Positions 17,685 to 26,130 of a stretch of DNA of 64,000 nt are shown piece after piece. Every line of letters starts with the position of its first letter. Within the stretch, counting starts at the first letter, position 1. This DNA comes from Chimaeribacter californicus. GTDB lineage: Bacteria; Pseudomonadota; Gammaproteobacteria; Enterobacterales; Enterobacteriaceae. The notes below the pieces were generated by a model. It was given only the letters and a program-made list of their open reading frames with translations, had not been told where the DNA came from and searched no databases. Location of the stretch: positions 186,001 through 250,000 of the forward strand of contig NZ_PJZF01000004.1 of assembly GCF_002858675.1 (NCBI RefSeq), read 5' to 3'. The position numbers and the translations under genes were made by a program.

Positions 17685-19080
17685 GCCACGGGTGGTGATT
17701 GTCGGCGGGGGCTTTACCGGCACGGCGCTGGCTATCCATCTGGCACGCCTCAGCCCGGAAGGGCTGGAGATCACGCTGGTCGAGCCGCGCCCGCTGCCCG
17801 GCCACGGCGTGGCCTACTCGGCGCAAGACCCGGCGCACCGTATCAATGTGCCCGCCGGGCGGATGTTCCTGTCGGCGGAAGAACAGGGCGATTTTGAGCG
17901 CTGGTACCAAAGCAGCCCGGCCTTTGCGGACGACCCCGGCGCACGCTGGGAAGACGGCAAACTCTACCCGCAGCGATCGGCGTTTGGCCGCTATGTGGCG
18001 GAGAAATTCCTTGAGGCGGCCACCACCACGCCCTCCACCCTGCGCCACCTGCATGACCGGGCAACACGCCTGCACGGCCATACGGTAGAGACCGCCGGTG
18101 GGGTTCAGCTGCGGGCTGATGCGGTGGTGCTGGCCATCAGCCACCCGCCCCCCGCCGTGCCCGGTGCAGTGGCACAGGCGCTGGCGCGGCACCCGTCCTT
18201 GATCGCCGATCCCTGGCAGCCGGGTGCCTTCGACAGCATCGGCGGGCGCGATCGGGTGGCGATCATCGGCACCGGCCTGAGCATGGCGGACGTGGTGGCG
18301 TCACTGCACCGGCGCGGCCATCGCGGGCCGATCACCGCCTTTTCACGCCGTGGCCTGCTGCCGCGCCCCAATGCACGCGGGGATTACGCGCCGTGGCCGC
18401 TGCGGTCGCCGGCATTGCCGACGCTCTCCCTGCGCGGCTGGCTGCGGCGCACCCGGCAGGAGATCGCCGCCGCAGCGGAGCAGGGCATCAGTTGGCAGGC
18501 GGTGCTGGATGATGTGCGGGCGCATGGCCAGCAGATTTGGCCGTCGCTGTCATTGGCGGATCAGCAGCGGTTTTTGCGCCACCTGCGCCCCTGGTGGGAC
18601 GTGCACCGTTACCGCATCGCGCCGCAGGTGGCGGCGGTTATCGCGGAGGCTCAGGCACAAGGCCGGTTGCAGGTGCTGGCCGCACGGCTGAAACAGATTG
18701 CGCCGGACGGGGAGGCCGCCTCCCTGATCCTGCAACACCGCCACGGCGGTAACGAACCCTTACAGGTTGACCGGGTGATCGTCACCACCGGCCCGGCGCA
18801 CGGCGCACTGCTGGAGAGCCAGCCGCTGTTGCACCAGCTGGCACAGCAGGGTGTGGTACAGGCCGATCCGCTGGGGCTGGGCATTCTGGTCAATGAACAG
18901 GCAGAAACCCTGAACCGGCAAGGCGAGGCCAACCCGCACCTGCTGGTGGCCGGCCCGGCGGCACGCGGCCGGTTTGGTGAACTGATGGGGCTGCCGCAGG
19001 TGGCGGAACATGCCGAAGCGGTGGCGCGCCGCCTGCTGCATACCCTGACCCCGACCCGGCGATGTCCGGCCTCACGCTAA
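17677..19080 (+). CDS. FAD/NAD(P)-binding protein (COG4529 type)
   Basis: A 467-residue protein starting with an FAD-binding Rossmann motif (VVIVGGGFTGTALAIHLA, residues 5-22). An EPRPLPGHGVAYSAQDPAHRINVPAGRM segment is typical of the COG4529 / FAD-NAD(P)-binding family. A second dinucleotide motif, AIIGTGLSMADVVASL, lies near 205-220. No specific reaction is established for most relatives. Its start overlaps the end of sfnG, so it is translationally coupled. The locus has no recognisable flavin reductase for its FMNH2-dependent monooxygenases, so a redox-partner role is conceivable but unproven. It could also be an S- or N-oxygenase itself. Confidence 0.75.
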   Translation: MAKPRVVIVGGGFTGTALAIHLARLSPEGLEITLVEPRPLPGHGVAYSAQDPAHRINVPAGRMFLSAEEQGDFERWYQSSPAFADDPGARWEDGKLYPQRSAFGRYVAEKFLEAATTTPSTLRHLHDRATRLHGHTVETAGGVQLRADAVVLAISHPPPAVPGAVAQALARHPSLIADPWQPGAFDSIGGRDRVAIIGTGLSMADVVASLHRRGHRGPITAFSRRGLLPRPNARGDYAPWPLRSPALPTLSLRGWLRRTRQEIAAAAEQGISWQAVLDDVRAHGQQIWPSLSLADQQRFLRHLRPWWDVHRYRIAPQVAAVIAEAQAQGRLQVLAARLKQIAPDGEAASLILQHRHGGNEPLQVDRVIVTTGPAHGALLESQPLLHQLAQQGVVQADPLGLGILVNEQAETLNRQGEANPHLLVAGPAARGRFGELMGLPQVAEHAEAVARRLLHTLTPTRRCPASR

Positions 19081-19156
19081 TTTCTGATTTTCCCCCTTAT
19101 TGATTCCCTCCCAATGCGGGCCAACCGGCCCGGCGGGAGCCTTTTGGAGAAAAAAG

Positions 19157-20587
19157 ATGACCCAGCCATTACCCTTGTCCCAAAAACGTGAAATCCGCCT
19201 GAATGCGTTTGATATGAACTGCGTCGGCCACCAGTCCCCCGGCTTATGGGCGCACCCGCGCGACCGCTCCTGGGAGTACAAGGATCTGGCGTACTGGACC
19301 GATCTGGCGCGCCTGCTGGAGCGCGGCAAGTTTGACGGCCTGTTTATTGCCGATGTACTGGGGGTGTATGACGTGCTCAACGGCAGCGGCGATGCCGCCA
19401 TCCGGCAGGCAACGCAGGTGCCGGTGAACGACCCGCTGGCGCTGATCACCCCGATGGCGCTGGTGACGGAGCACCTCGGGTTCGGCCTGACCGCCTCGCT
19501 CTCGTTCGAGCACCCTTACCCCTTTGCCCGCCGCCTCTCCACGCTGGACCACCTCACCAAAGGGCGCATTGGCTGGAACATCGTCACCTCCTATCTGGAG
19601 AGCGGTGCGCGCAACCTCGGCCATCAGGCGCAGAGCGACCACGATGCGCGCTATGACTATGCCGATGAGTATTTGCAGGTGGTCTACAAACTGCTGGAAG
19701 GAAGCTGGGAAGAGGGCGCAGTGCTGCGTGACCGCGAACGCCGCATATTCAGCGATCCGGCCAAAATCCACCCGATTAACCATCAGGGTACTTTCTTCCA
19801 GGTGCCGGGGATGCACCTGTGTGAACCTTCACCGCAGCGTACGCCGGTGCTCTATCAGGCCGGGGCATCGAGCCGTGGCAAGCAGTTCGCCGCAGAACAT
19901 GCCGAGTGTGTGTTTGTCGCCGTGCCGTCCAAAGTGCTGCTGAAAAAGACGGTGGCGGACATCCGCCGCCGCGCGGCTGAAGCGGGGCGCGACCCGCGCA
20001 GCGTGCTGATTTTCAACCTGCAAACGGTGATCGTCGGTGAAACCGACAAACAGGCGCAGGCCAAATGGCAGGAGTATAAATCTTACGTCAGCTATGAGGG
20101 CGCGCTGGCGCTGATCTCCGGCTGGACCGGCATCGATTTCGGCCAGTACACGCCGGATCAGGTGCTGAAACACCTGCACACCAATGCCATTCAGTCGGCG
20201 GTGGAAACCTTCTCAACCGCTGACCCAAACCGCCAGTGGACGGTGCAGGCGCTGGCGGACTGGGTCGGCATCGGCGGCTTTGGCCCGCTGCTGGTGGGCA
20301 GTGCGGAAACGGTGGCCGATGAACTGCAAAGCTGGGTGGAAGAGACAGACGTAGACGGCTTCAACCTGGCCTACGCCGTCACGCATGAGACCTTTACCGA
20401 TGTGGTGGAACTGCTGATCCCCGAGCTGCAAAAACGCGGCGTCTATAAGCGCGATTATGCCCCCGGCACGATGCGCGAAAAACTCTTCGGCCAGGGGCCA
20501 CGGCTGGCCGCGCCGCACCCGGGCGCGGGCTATCGCCGGGCGCAACGTGACGGCGTCACGCAGGAGCCGGCAGCGGGGGTATCATGA
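19157..20587 (+). CDS. NtaA/SnaA/DszA-family FMNH2-dependent monooxygenase
   Basis: A 476-residue LLM flavoenzyme of the NtaA/DszA/SnaA group: AFDMNCVGHQSPGLWAHPRD, TDLARLLERGKFDGLFIADVLGVYD, SFEHPYPFARRLSTLDHLTKGRIGWNIVTS, VLYQAGASSRGKQFAAEHAECVFV. This family includes DszA (dibenzothiophene sulfone monooxygenase), NtaA (nitrilotriacetate) and EDTA monooxygenase. The sulfur context favours a sulfone- or sulfonate-type substrate. The start at 19157 has GGAG 8 bases upstream. Its stop overlaps the start of the following transporter ATPase gene (ATGA), which indicates one operon. Confidence 0.85.
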   Translation: MTQPLPLSQKREIRLNAFDMNCVGHQSPGLWAHPRDRSWEYKDLAYWTDLARLLERGKFDGLFIADVLGVYDVLNGSGDAAIRQATQVPVNDPLALITPMALVTEHLGFGLTASLSFEHPYPFARRLSTLDHLTKGRIGWNIVTSYLESGARNLGHQAQSDHDARYDYADEYLQVVYKLLEGSWEEGAVLRDRERRIFSDPAKIHPINHQGTFFQVPGMHLCEPSPQRTPVLYQAGASSRGKQFAAEHAECVFVAVPSKVLLKKTVADIRRRAAEAGRDPRSVLIFNLQTVIVGETDKQAQAKWQEYKSYVSYEGALALISGWTGIDFGQYTPDQVLKHLHTNAIQSAVETFSTADPNRQWTVQALADWVGIGGFGPLLVGSAETVADELQSWVEETDVDGFNLAYAVTHETFTDVVELLIPELQKRGVYKRDYAPGTMREKLFGQGPRLAAPHPGAGYRRAQRDGVTQEPAAGVS

Positions 20588-21603
20588 TTGAGATCGATAA
20601 CCTGCATAAAGCGTATCGCAGCCGTTCCGGGGCGGTGACCGAGGTGCTGAAAGGGATTTCGCTGCGCGTCCCGGCGGGTGGGATTACGGCCATCGTCGGG
20701 CCGAGCGGGGCCGGTAAATCGACGCTGGCGAAGTGCATCAGCCTGCTGGAAAAACCCACCCGCGGCAGTATCCGGGTGAATGGCCAGGATCTGTCGCTGC
20801 TGACCGGCGAGGCGCTGCGCCGTGAACGCCGGGCGGTTGGCACGGTGTTCCAGAGTTCTGCGCTGCTGCAGCGCAAAACCGCCTGGCAGAATGTGGCGCT
20901 GCCGCTGGAGTACCTGGGCGTGGTACCGCATGAGATCAAACAGCATGTCGGCGCGCTGCTGGAGAGTGTCGGGCTGAGTGATAAAGCGGATCGCTACCCG
21001 GCGCAGCTGTCAGGCGGCCAGCGCCAGCGCGTCGGCATTGCACGCGCACTGGCGTTGAAACCCTCGGTGTTGCTGGCGGATGAAGCGACCTCCGGCCTTG
21101 ATCCGGCCTCGACCACAGCGATTCTGCAGCTATTGACGCAACTGCGCGACACCTTCGGCCTGTCGATCATTCTGATCACCCATGAGATGGACGTGGTGCG
21201 CAGTGCGGCGGATGCGGTGGCGGAGATCCGCGATGGCCGGCTGGTGCAACAGGGCCAGGTGCGCGACCTGCTGGCGCAACCGGGTTCCCTGCTGGGGGAT
21301 CAGCTGTTCCCCCTGCGGGCGCTGGATGCCGCCGGGGATCTGCTGTTGCAGGTCACCTACGGCACCCATGCGCCGGTGGCGACCGACTGGATCAGCCGCC
21401 TGAGTCGCCAGTTCAATCTGCATATCGATCTGCTGGGCGGGCACGTTGAGCTGATTGGCGACCGGCAGGCGGGGCGGATGCGCATCGCGGTGCGCTTTAA
21501 TGAGGCACCGGTAGCGGCACAGTCCCTGATTCAGCAACTGCACCAGTTGGGGCTATCCGCCGAACTTCTCGGCAGTGCACCGGCCTGGCAGGAGGCGATA
21601 TGA
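20584..21603 (+). CDS. MetN-like ABC transporter ATPase with NIL domain
   Basis: A 339-residue ATPase. Walker A is GPSGAGKST (about 39-47), the signature is LSGGQRQRVGIARAL (about 140-154), Walker B is VLLADEATSGLD, and the switch His is in ILITHEMDVV. A C-terminal extension (about 250-335) matches the NIL domain through which MetN senses methionine. The order ATPase, permease, binding protein mirrors metNIQ. Its place inside an organosulfur operon suggests import of an organosulfur compound rather than methionine itself. The genes overlap by 4 bases on both sides. Confidence 0.85.
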   Translation: MIEIDNLHKAYRSRSGAVTEVLKGISLRVPAGGITAIVGPSGAGKSTLAKCISLLEKPTRGSIRVNGQDLSLLTGEALRRERRAVGTVFQSSALLQRKTAWQNVALPLEYLGVVPHEIKQHVGALLESVGLSDKADRYPAQLSGGQRQRVGIARALALKPSVLLADEATSGLDPASTTAILQLLTQLRDTFGLSIILITHEMDVVRSAADAVAEIRDGRLVQQGQVRDLLAQPGSLLGDQLFPLRALDAAGDLLLQVTYGTHAPVATDWISRLSRQFNLHIDLLGGHVELIGDRQAGRMRIAVRFNEAPVAAQSLIQQLHQLGLSAELLGSAPAWQEAI

Positions 21604-22301
21604 CCGTCTCCGCAGAGGTTATGAGTCAGGACACCCCCTGGGATCAGATCGGCCAGCTGATGCTGCCCGCGTATGGCGAAACCTGGCTGATGGTCGGCAT
21701 TGTGATGCTGCTGGTGGTCTCGATTGGCGGCGCGGTCGGCGTGGTGCTGTTCAATACCTCGGCGCGCGGGCTGTTTCCGCAACCGGCGATCAACCGCACG
21801 CTGGGCTGGCTGGTGAATATCGGCCGTTCGCTGCCGTTTCTGGTGCTGATGGCCGCCATCATCCCGTTCACCTTCTGGCTGACCGGCACCACCATCGGCA
21901 TCCCCGCCGCGATTATCCCGATGGTGGTCGCCGGGGTGCCGTTCTTTGGCCGGCTGGTGGAAAACGCCCTGCGCGAACTGCCGCCGGACGTCACGGCGGT
22001 CGGGCTGGTCTCCGGCGGCTCATACTGGCAGATCATCACCCGCGCCCAGCTGAGCGAGGCGCTGCCCGCGCTGGTGGCCGCCATCACCCTTAACCTGATC
22101 GCCATGATTGAGTACTCCGCGATTGCCGGTACCATCGGCGCAGGCGGCATCGGCTATCTGGCGGTGGTGTATGGCTACCAGCGCTTTGATAACCACATCA
22201 TGATCGCCACCATCGTGGTGTTGATTGTGACTATCCAGTTAATTCAATTGATTGGCGACCGTTTGGTTGCCGCCTTACAACCTCATCAGGAAGCAAAATA
22301 A
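21600..22301 (+). CDS. MetI-like ABC transporter permease
   Basis: A 233-residue inner-membrane permease with about five hydrophobic helices. The MetI-type cytoplasmic coupling loop reads ENALRELPPDVTAVGLVSGGSYWQIITRAQLSEALPAL, and the conserved IEYSAIAGTIGAGGIGYLAV follows. It pairs with the ATPase encoded immediately upstream. It is about 15 residues longer at the N-terminus than E. coli MetI, with a leader of the type TVSAEVMSQDTPWDQIGQ. Confidence 0.88.
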   Translation: MTVSAEVMSQDTPWDQIGQLMLPAYGETWLMVGIVMLLVVSIGGAVGVVLFNTSARGLFPQPAINRTLGWLVNIGRSLPFLVLMAAIIPFTFWLTGTTIGIPAAIIPMVVAGVPFFGRLVENALRELPPDVTAVGLVSGGSYWQIITRAQLSEALPALVAAITLNLIAMIEYSAIAGTIGAGGIGYLAVVYGYQRFDNHIMIATIVVLIVTIQLIQLIGDRLVAALQPHQEAK

Positions 22302-22303
22302 TC

Positions 22304-23179
22304 ATGGCAAACCCAGGTTTTAGCATTGCGAAAAAGAGGCGCTGGCCGTGGCTGGTGGCCGTGGTCGTGGTGGCGGCCGCCGCCGGAGCCGCCTGGCACC
22401 TGCACGCCGGGCAGCAGCAACAGGCCACGTTCGGCAATACGCTGAAAATCCATTTCGAACCGGCGATGGCCGGGGAGGAGCACCTGATCCAGTACATCGG
22501 TGAGCATATTGCACCGGATTACGGCCTGACGCTGGTGGCAACCGGGTTGCAGGACCCGGTGCAGGCTGACCGGGCGGTGGCTGATGGCCAGTATGCCGCC
22601 ACGATTTACCAGCACCAGTGGTGGCTGAAACAGGTGGTGGAGGCCAACGGCTTCAAACTGACGCCGGTTCAGCCGGTGTTCCAGTGGGCGTTCGGCATTT
22701 ACTCCGACCGCTACCCCTCGATTCAGGCGCTGCCGCAGGGGGCAGAGATTGTGGTGCCGAACGATGGCGCAAACCAGGGCCAGGCATTATGGCTGCTGCA
22801 ACGCATCGGTCTGATTGGCCTGGACCCGGCGGTTGAGCCGCGTACTGCGAAGCTCCGGGACATCCGCGAGAACCCGCACAAGTTCGTCTTCAAGGAGCTG
22901 GACCTGCTGACCATGCCGCGCGCCCTGAACTCGGTGGATGCGGCGATTGGCTATGTCTCGCAGTTTGACGCCGGTAAAGTGCCGCGTGACAAGGGCATCC
23001 TGTTCCCGCCGGCACCAAAGACTTTCGCCTCGCAGCTGGTGATCGGCACGCCTTACCTGAAGGAGGAGGCCATCGCAAAACTTCAGCAGGCATTTGCTGA
23101 CCCCCGGGTGCAGACGTGGCTGCGTGAAACCGACGATCCGCTGGTGAAAGGGGTGCTGGTGCCGGTCTCCGCCCAGTAA
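22304..23179 (+). CDS. MetQ/NlpA-family substrate-binding protein with uncleaved-type anchor
   Basis: A 291-residue binding protein of the MetQ/NlpA family: LKIHFEPAMAGEEHLIQYI, the YQHQWWLKQV segment, IVVPNDGANQGQALWLLQRIGLIGL and FKELDLLTMPRALNSVDAAIGY. Most relatives are lipoproteins. Here the N-terminus is Lys-Lys-Arg-Arg followed by about 17 hydrophobic residues (14-30) with no lipobox Cys, so it may be a signal-anchor protein or a Sec-cleaved soluble protein. It is the last gene of the first transcript, since a candidate terminator follows. Confidence 0.85.
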   Translation: MANPGFSIAKKRRWPWLVAVVVVAAAAGAAWHLHAGQQQQATFGNTLKIHFEPAMAGEEHLIQYIGEHIAPDYGLTLVATGLQDPVQADRAVADGQYAATIYQHQWWLKQVVEANGFKLTPVQPVFQWAFGIYSDRYPSIQALPQGAEIVVPNDGANQGQALWLLQRIGLIGLDPAVEPRTAKLRDIRENPHKFVFKELDLLTMPRALNSVDAAIGYVSQFDAGKVPRDKGILFPPAPKTFASQLVIGTPYLKEEAIAKLQQAFADPRVQTWLRETDDPLVKGVLVPVSAQ

Positions 23180-23197
23180 GTTTTCTGGTTTTCCCTG

Positions 23198-23227
23198 ACC
23201 GGGTCCGCGCAGGCTGACCCGGTTTTC
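23198..23227 (+). terminator. Possible rho-independent terminator after the MetNIQ-like genes
   Basis: Arms accgggt (23198-23204) and acccggt (23217-23223) are followed by TTTT. The loop is long (12 bases). If real, the MFS and DszC-like genes form a second transcript. Confidence 0.45.
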
Positions 23228-23352
23228 CTGTTGGGTGAAATTCAGGTTATCTTTTTGAATTATCAGCATTTAAAAGCAGTTTTTGTTGTTTGTGATGTCA
23301 GCCGGTAACTTTTATAACGGTCTCCTCACCTGCCTGAATAAAAGAGGATGCC

Positions 23353-24813
23353 ATGAGCACCATACCGATAGATGACAGCCTGGCGGTGCCGCCGCCACAC
23401 TCCGCGCCGGTCAGCTCTGCCAGTGACGTGGCGCGGTTGATTAACACCCGCAGTGACAAAAACAGCTATGCCCGCATGATCGTGTTTCTGGCGCTGGGCG
23501 GGGTGTTTCTCGACGCCTATGACCTCACCACGCTCTCCTACGGTATTGATGATGTGGTGCGCGAGTTCAGCCTGACGCCCACCCTGACCGGGCTGGTCAC
23601 CTCATCGATTATGATCGGCACCATCGTCGGTAACCTGCTCGGCGGCTGGCTCACGGACAAATATGGGCGCTACTCGGTGTTTATGGCCGATATGCTGTTC
23701 TTTGTGGTCTCAGCGATTGCCGCCGGGCTGGCCCCCAACGTCTGGGTGCTGATCGGGGCCCGTTTCCTGATGGGCATCGGCGTGGGGATCGACTTGCCGG
23801 TAGCGATGGCCTACCTGGCGGAGTTCTCCAAATTCAGCGGCAAGGCCAATAAAGCCTCGCGGCTCGCGGCCTGGTGCCCGATGTGGTACGCCGCGTCGTC
23901 CGTCTGTTTCTTCATTATTTTCGGCCTCTATTTCCTGCTGCCGGAACAGCATCTCGATTGGCTGTGGCGCGCCTCGCTGCTGTTCGGGGCGGTGCCGGCG
24001 CTGCTGATCATCGCGGTGCGCAGCCGGTTTATGAATGAGTCGCCGCTGTGGGCCGCCAGCCAGGGCGACCTGAAAGAGGCGGTGCGCATCCTGCGTGACT
24101 CTTACGGCATCCATGCCCATGAGGCACAACCCGCTGTTCCGCAGGCGAAAAAAGTGGCCGCGCCAAAGGTCAGCTTCCGCGTGCTGTTTGAGAAGCCGTA
24201 CCGCGAACGCACCATCGTCGCCGGGGTAATGAATGTCTGTATCTCCTTCGAGTACACCGCCATCGCCTTCTTCCTGCCGTCAATTCTGGCGCAGTTCCTG
24301 GGTGCCGGGGTGTTTGAAACCATCTCCGCCTCGCTGGGGCTGAATGCGCTGTTTGCCTTTACCGGCGGGCTGCTCGGGATGCGGCTGGCGTGGAAATACC
24401 CGTCACGCCACGTGGCGATTGCCGGGTTTGCCCTGCAATTTATTGCGCTGGTGGCGCTGGCGCTGATTGGCCACCCGCAGGCCGCACTGGGCATCGGCTT
24501 TGCGGTGCTGATGCTGGGCCTCTGGCTGTTTGCTGAAGGGTTCGGCCCCGGCGCACAGCTGATGATCTACCCGGCACTCTCTTACCCGACCTCGATCCGC
24601 GCCACCGGCGTGGGGTTCAGCCGCTCGCTGTCCGGCATCGGCAGTGCGCTGGCGCTGTTTGTCCTGCCGATTCTGAAAGCGTCACTGGGTACCAACATGT
24701 TCTGGGTGGTGTCGCTCAGCGCCATCATCCCGATTATTTTTCTGCTGGTGGTGCGTTTTGAGCCGACCCGCCATGACATTGACGATCACCAACCTGAAGG
24801 GGAATCTTTATGA
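23353..24813 (+). CDS. MFS transporter, probable organosulfur or organic anion:H+ symporter
   Basis: A 486-residue twelve-helix major facilitator. It has an N-terminal cytoplasmic tail of about 35 residues and the MFS signatures GNLLGGWLTDKYGR (loop 2-3) and GARFLMGIGVGIDLPVAMAYLAEF (helix 4). The helix-1 segment FLDAYDLTTLSYGIDDV resembles sugar/aromatic-acid porter subfamilies. AGAGGA precedes the ATG. Its stop overlaps the start of the DszC-like gene by 4 bases, so it probably imports that enzyme's substrate. Confidence 0.85.
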   Translation: MSTIPIDDSLAVPPPHSAPVSSASDVARLINTRSDKNSYARMIVFLALGGVFLDAYDLTTLSYGIDDVVREFSLTPTLTGLVTSSIMIGTIVGNLLGGWLTDKYGRYSVFMADMLFFVVSAIAAGLAPNVWVLIGARFLMGIGVGIDLPVAMAYLAEFSKFSGKANKASRLAAWCPMWYAASSVCFFIIFGLYFLLPEQHLDWLWRASLLFGAVPALLIIAVRSRFMNESPLWAASQGDLKEAVRILRDSYGIHAHEAQPAVPQAKKVAAPKVSFRVLFEKPYRERTIVAGVMNVCISFEYTAIAFFLPSILAQFLGAGVFETISASLGLNALFAFTGGLLGMRLAWKYPSRHVAIAGFALQFIALVALALIGHPQAALGIGFAVLMLGLWLFAEGFGPGAQLMIYPALSYPTSIRATGVGFSRSLSGIGSALALFVLPILKASLGTNMFWVVSLSAIIPIIFLLVVRFEPTRHDIDDHQPEGESL

Positions 24814-26027
24814 GCACGCCATTACTCTCAACCGGTACTGACTACGCGGCGCTGGCGGCACGCTTCCGCCCGGTGTTTGCCCGCATTGCCGAAGGCGCGC
24901 GGGAGCGCGAACATCAACGCACGCTGCCGGTGGCCCCGATCCAGTGGCTGAAAGAGGCGGGGTTCGGCACGGTGCGTATTCCGCAGGAGAAAGGCGGGTT
25001 TGGGGCCTCCCTGCCGCAGCTGTTCAGCCTGCTGATTGAACTGGCGGAGGCGGATTCCAACCTGCCGCAGGCCCTGCGGGCGCATGTGGCGTTTGTGGAA
25101 GACCAGCTTAACCAGCCGGACTCCCCGGCGCGCGATCGCTGGTTCCGGCGTTTTATTGACGGCGAGATTGTCGGCAGCGGCTGGACGGAGATCGGCAATG
25201 TCAAACTCGGCGAGGTGAACACCAAAGTCACCCCGCAGGGCGAGGGATGGCAGCTGGACGGCGAGAAGTTTTACAGCACCGGCACCCTGTTTGCTGACTG
25301 GATCGATGTGTTCGCGGAGCGCAGCGATACCGGCGGCGCGGTGATTGCGCTGGTCAGCACCCATCAGGCCGCGGTGGAACGCCTGGATGACTGGGACGGC
25401 TTCGGCCAGCGGCTGACCGGCAGCGGCACCACCCGGTTTAAGGCAGCGCAGGTGGAGCAGGATCATGTGTATGACTTCGCGGAGCGGTTCCGCTACCAGA
25501 CCGCGTTTTATCAGCATGTGTTGCTGGCGACGCTGGCCGGGATTGCGCGGGCAGTGTTGCGGGACGTGAAAGAGGAGGTGCAGCAGCGCCGCCGGGTTTA
25601 CAGCCACGGCAACGCCGGGCAGGTACGAAACGATGCGCAGGTGTTGCAGGTGGTCGGGCAGATCTCCTCCTGGGCGTTCGCCACCGAAGCCACGGTGTTG
25701 CAGGCCACGCACTCGCTGCAACAGGCGTATGAGGCGCATCTGTCCGGGGATGAGGCGCTGAAACAGGCGCTGAACATAGCGGCAGAGATTGATGCCGCCA
25801 AAGCGCAGGCGATCGCCAGCGACCTGGTGCCGCGCGCTGCCACCGAGCTGTTCAATGCGCTGGGCGCGTCAGATACCCGGCTGAGCAAGGCGCTGGATCG
25901 CCACTGGCGTAATGCGCGCACGGTCGCGTCACATAACCCGGTGATCTATAAAATCCGCAACGTGGGGGACTGGGAAGTGAACGGCAAGGAGCCGGTTTTT
26001 GTCTGGCAGATTGGCAACGGCGGGTAA
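24810..26027 (+). CDS. SfnB/DszC-like acyl-CoA-dehydrogenase-fold flavoenzyme
   Basis: A 405-residue protein of the acyl-CoA dehydrogenase fold without the catalytic Glu context of true acyl-CoA dehydrogenases. Features shared with the SfnB and DszC sulfur-oxygenase group are FGTVRIPQEKGGFGAS, the GEKFYSTGTLFADWIDV segment and the closing RTVASHNPVIYKIRNVGDWEVNG with its conserved Ser-His-Asn-Pro. DszC oxidises dibenzothiophene with FMNH2, and SfnB is linked to sulfone use. The substrate here is not known. It overlaps the MFS gene by 4 bases and ends the sulfur locus. Confidence 0.82.
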   Translation: MSTPLLSTGTDYAALAARFRPVFARIAEGAREREHQRTLPVAPIQWLKEAGFGTVRIPQEKGGFGASLPQLFSLLIELAEADSNLPQALRAHVAFVEDQLNQPDSPARDRWFRRFIDGEIVGSGWTEIGNVKLGEVNTKVTPQGEGWQLDGEKFYSTGTLFADWIDVFAERSDTGGAVIALVSTHQAAVERLDDWDGFGQRLTGSGTTRFKAAQVEQDHVYDFAERFRYQTAFYQHVLLATLAGIARAVLRDVKEEVQQRRRVYSHGNAGQVRNDAQVLQVVGQISSWAFATEATVLQATHSLQQAYEAHLSGDEALKQALNIAAEIDAAKAQAIASDLVPRAATELFNALGASDTRLSKALDRHWRNARTVASHNPVIYKIRNVGDWEVNGKEPVFVWQIGNGG

Positions 26028-26082
26028 ACAAAGCGGGCTATTCCGGACGCAGAAAGGGATGTTTACCGCATAGATTCTGATA

Positions 26083-26112
26083 CTCAGCCCCACGCTAAAA
26101 CGTGGGGCTGAG
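26083..26112. terminator. Strong bidirectional terminator
   Basis: A perfect 12-bp inverted repeat (ctcagccccacg/cgtggggctgag) with a 6-base loop lies between the convergent DszC-like and MRJP-like genes. Confidence 0.75.
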
Positions 26113-26130
26113 CCGGTTCAGGTCATCACA

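Noticed and set aside
20584-23179. Genuine methionine transporter metNIQ
   Set aside because: Family resemblance is clear, but the operon setting, overlaps with a sulfur monooxygenase gene and lack of a lipobox argue against calling it the housekeeping Met system. Gene symbols were withheld.
23228-23352. A second sigma-54 promoter before the MFS gene
   Set aside because: No TGGCAC-N5-TTGC-like element with correct GG/GC spacing was found in the gap.
24810-26027. Fatty-acid acyl-CoA dehydrogenase
   Set aside because: The fold is shared, but the sequence signatures (Ser-His-Asn-Pro end, no acyl-CoA dehydrogenase signature with catalytic Glu) and context fit the DszC/SfnB group.
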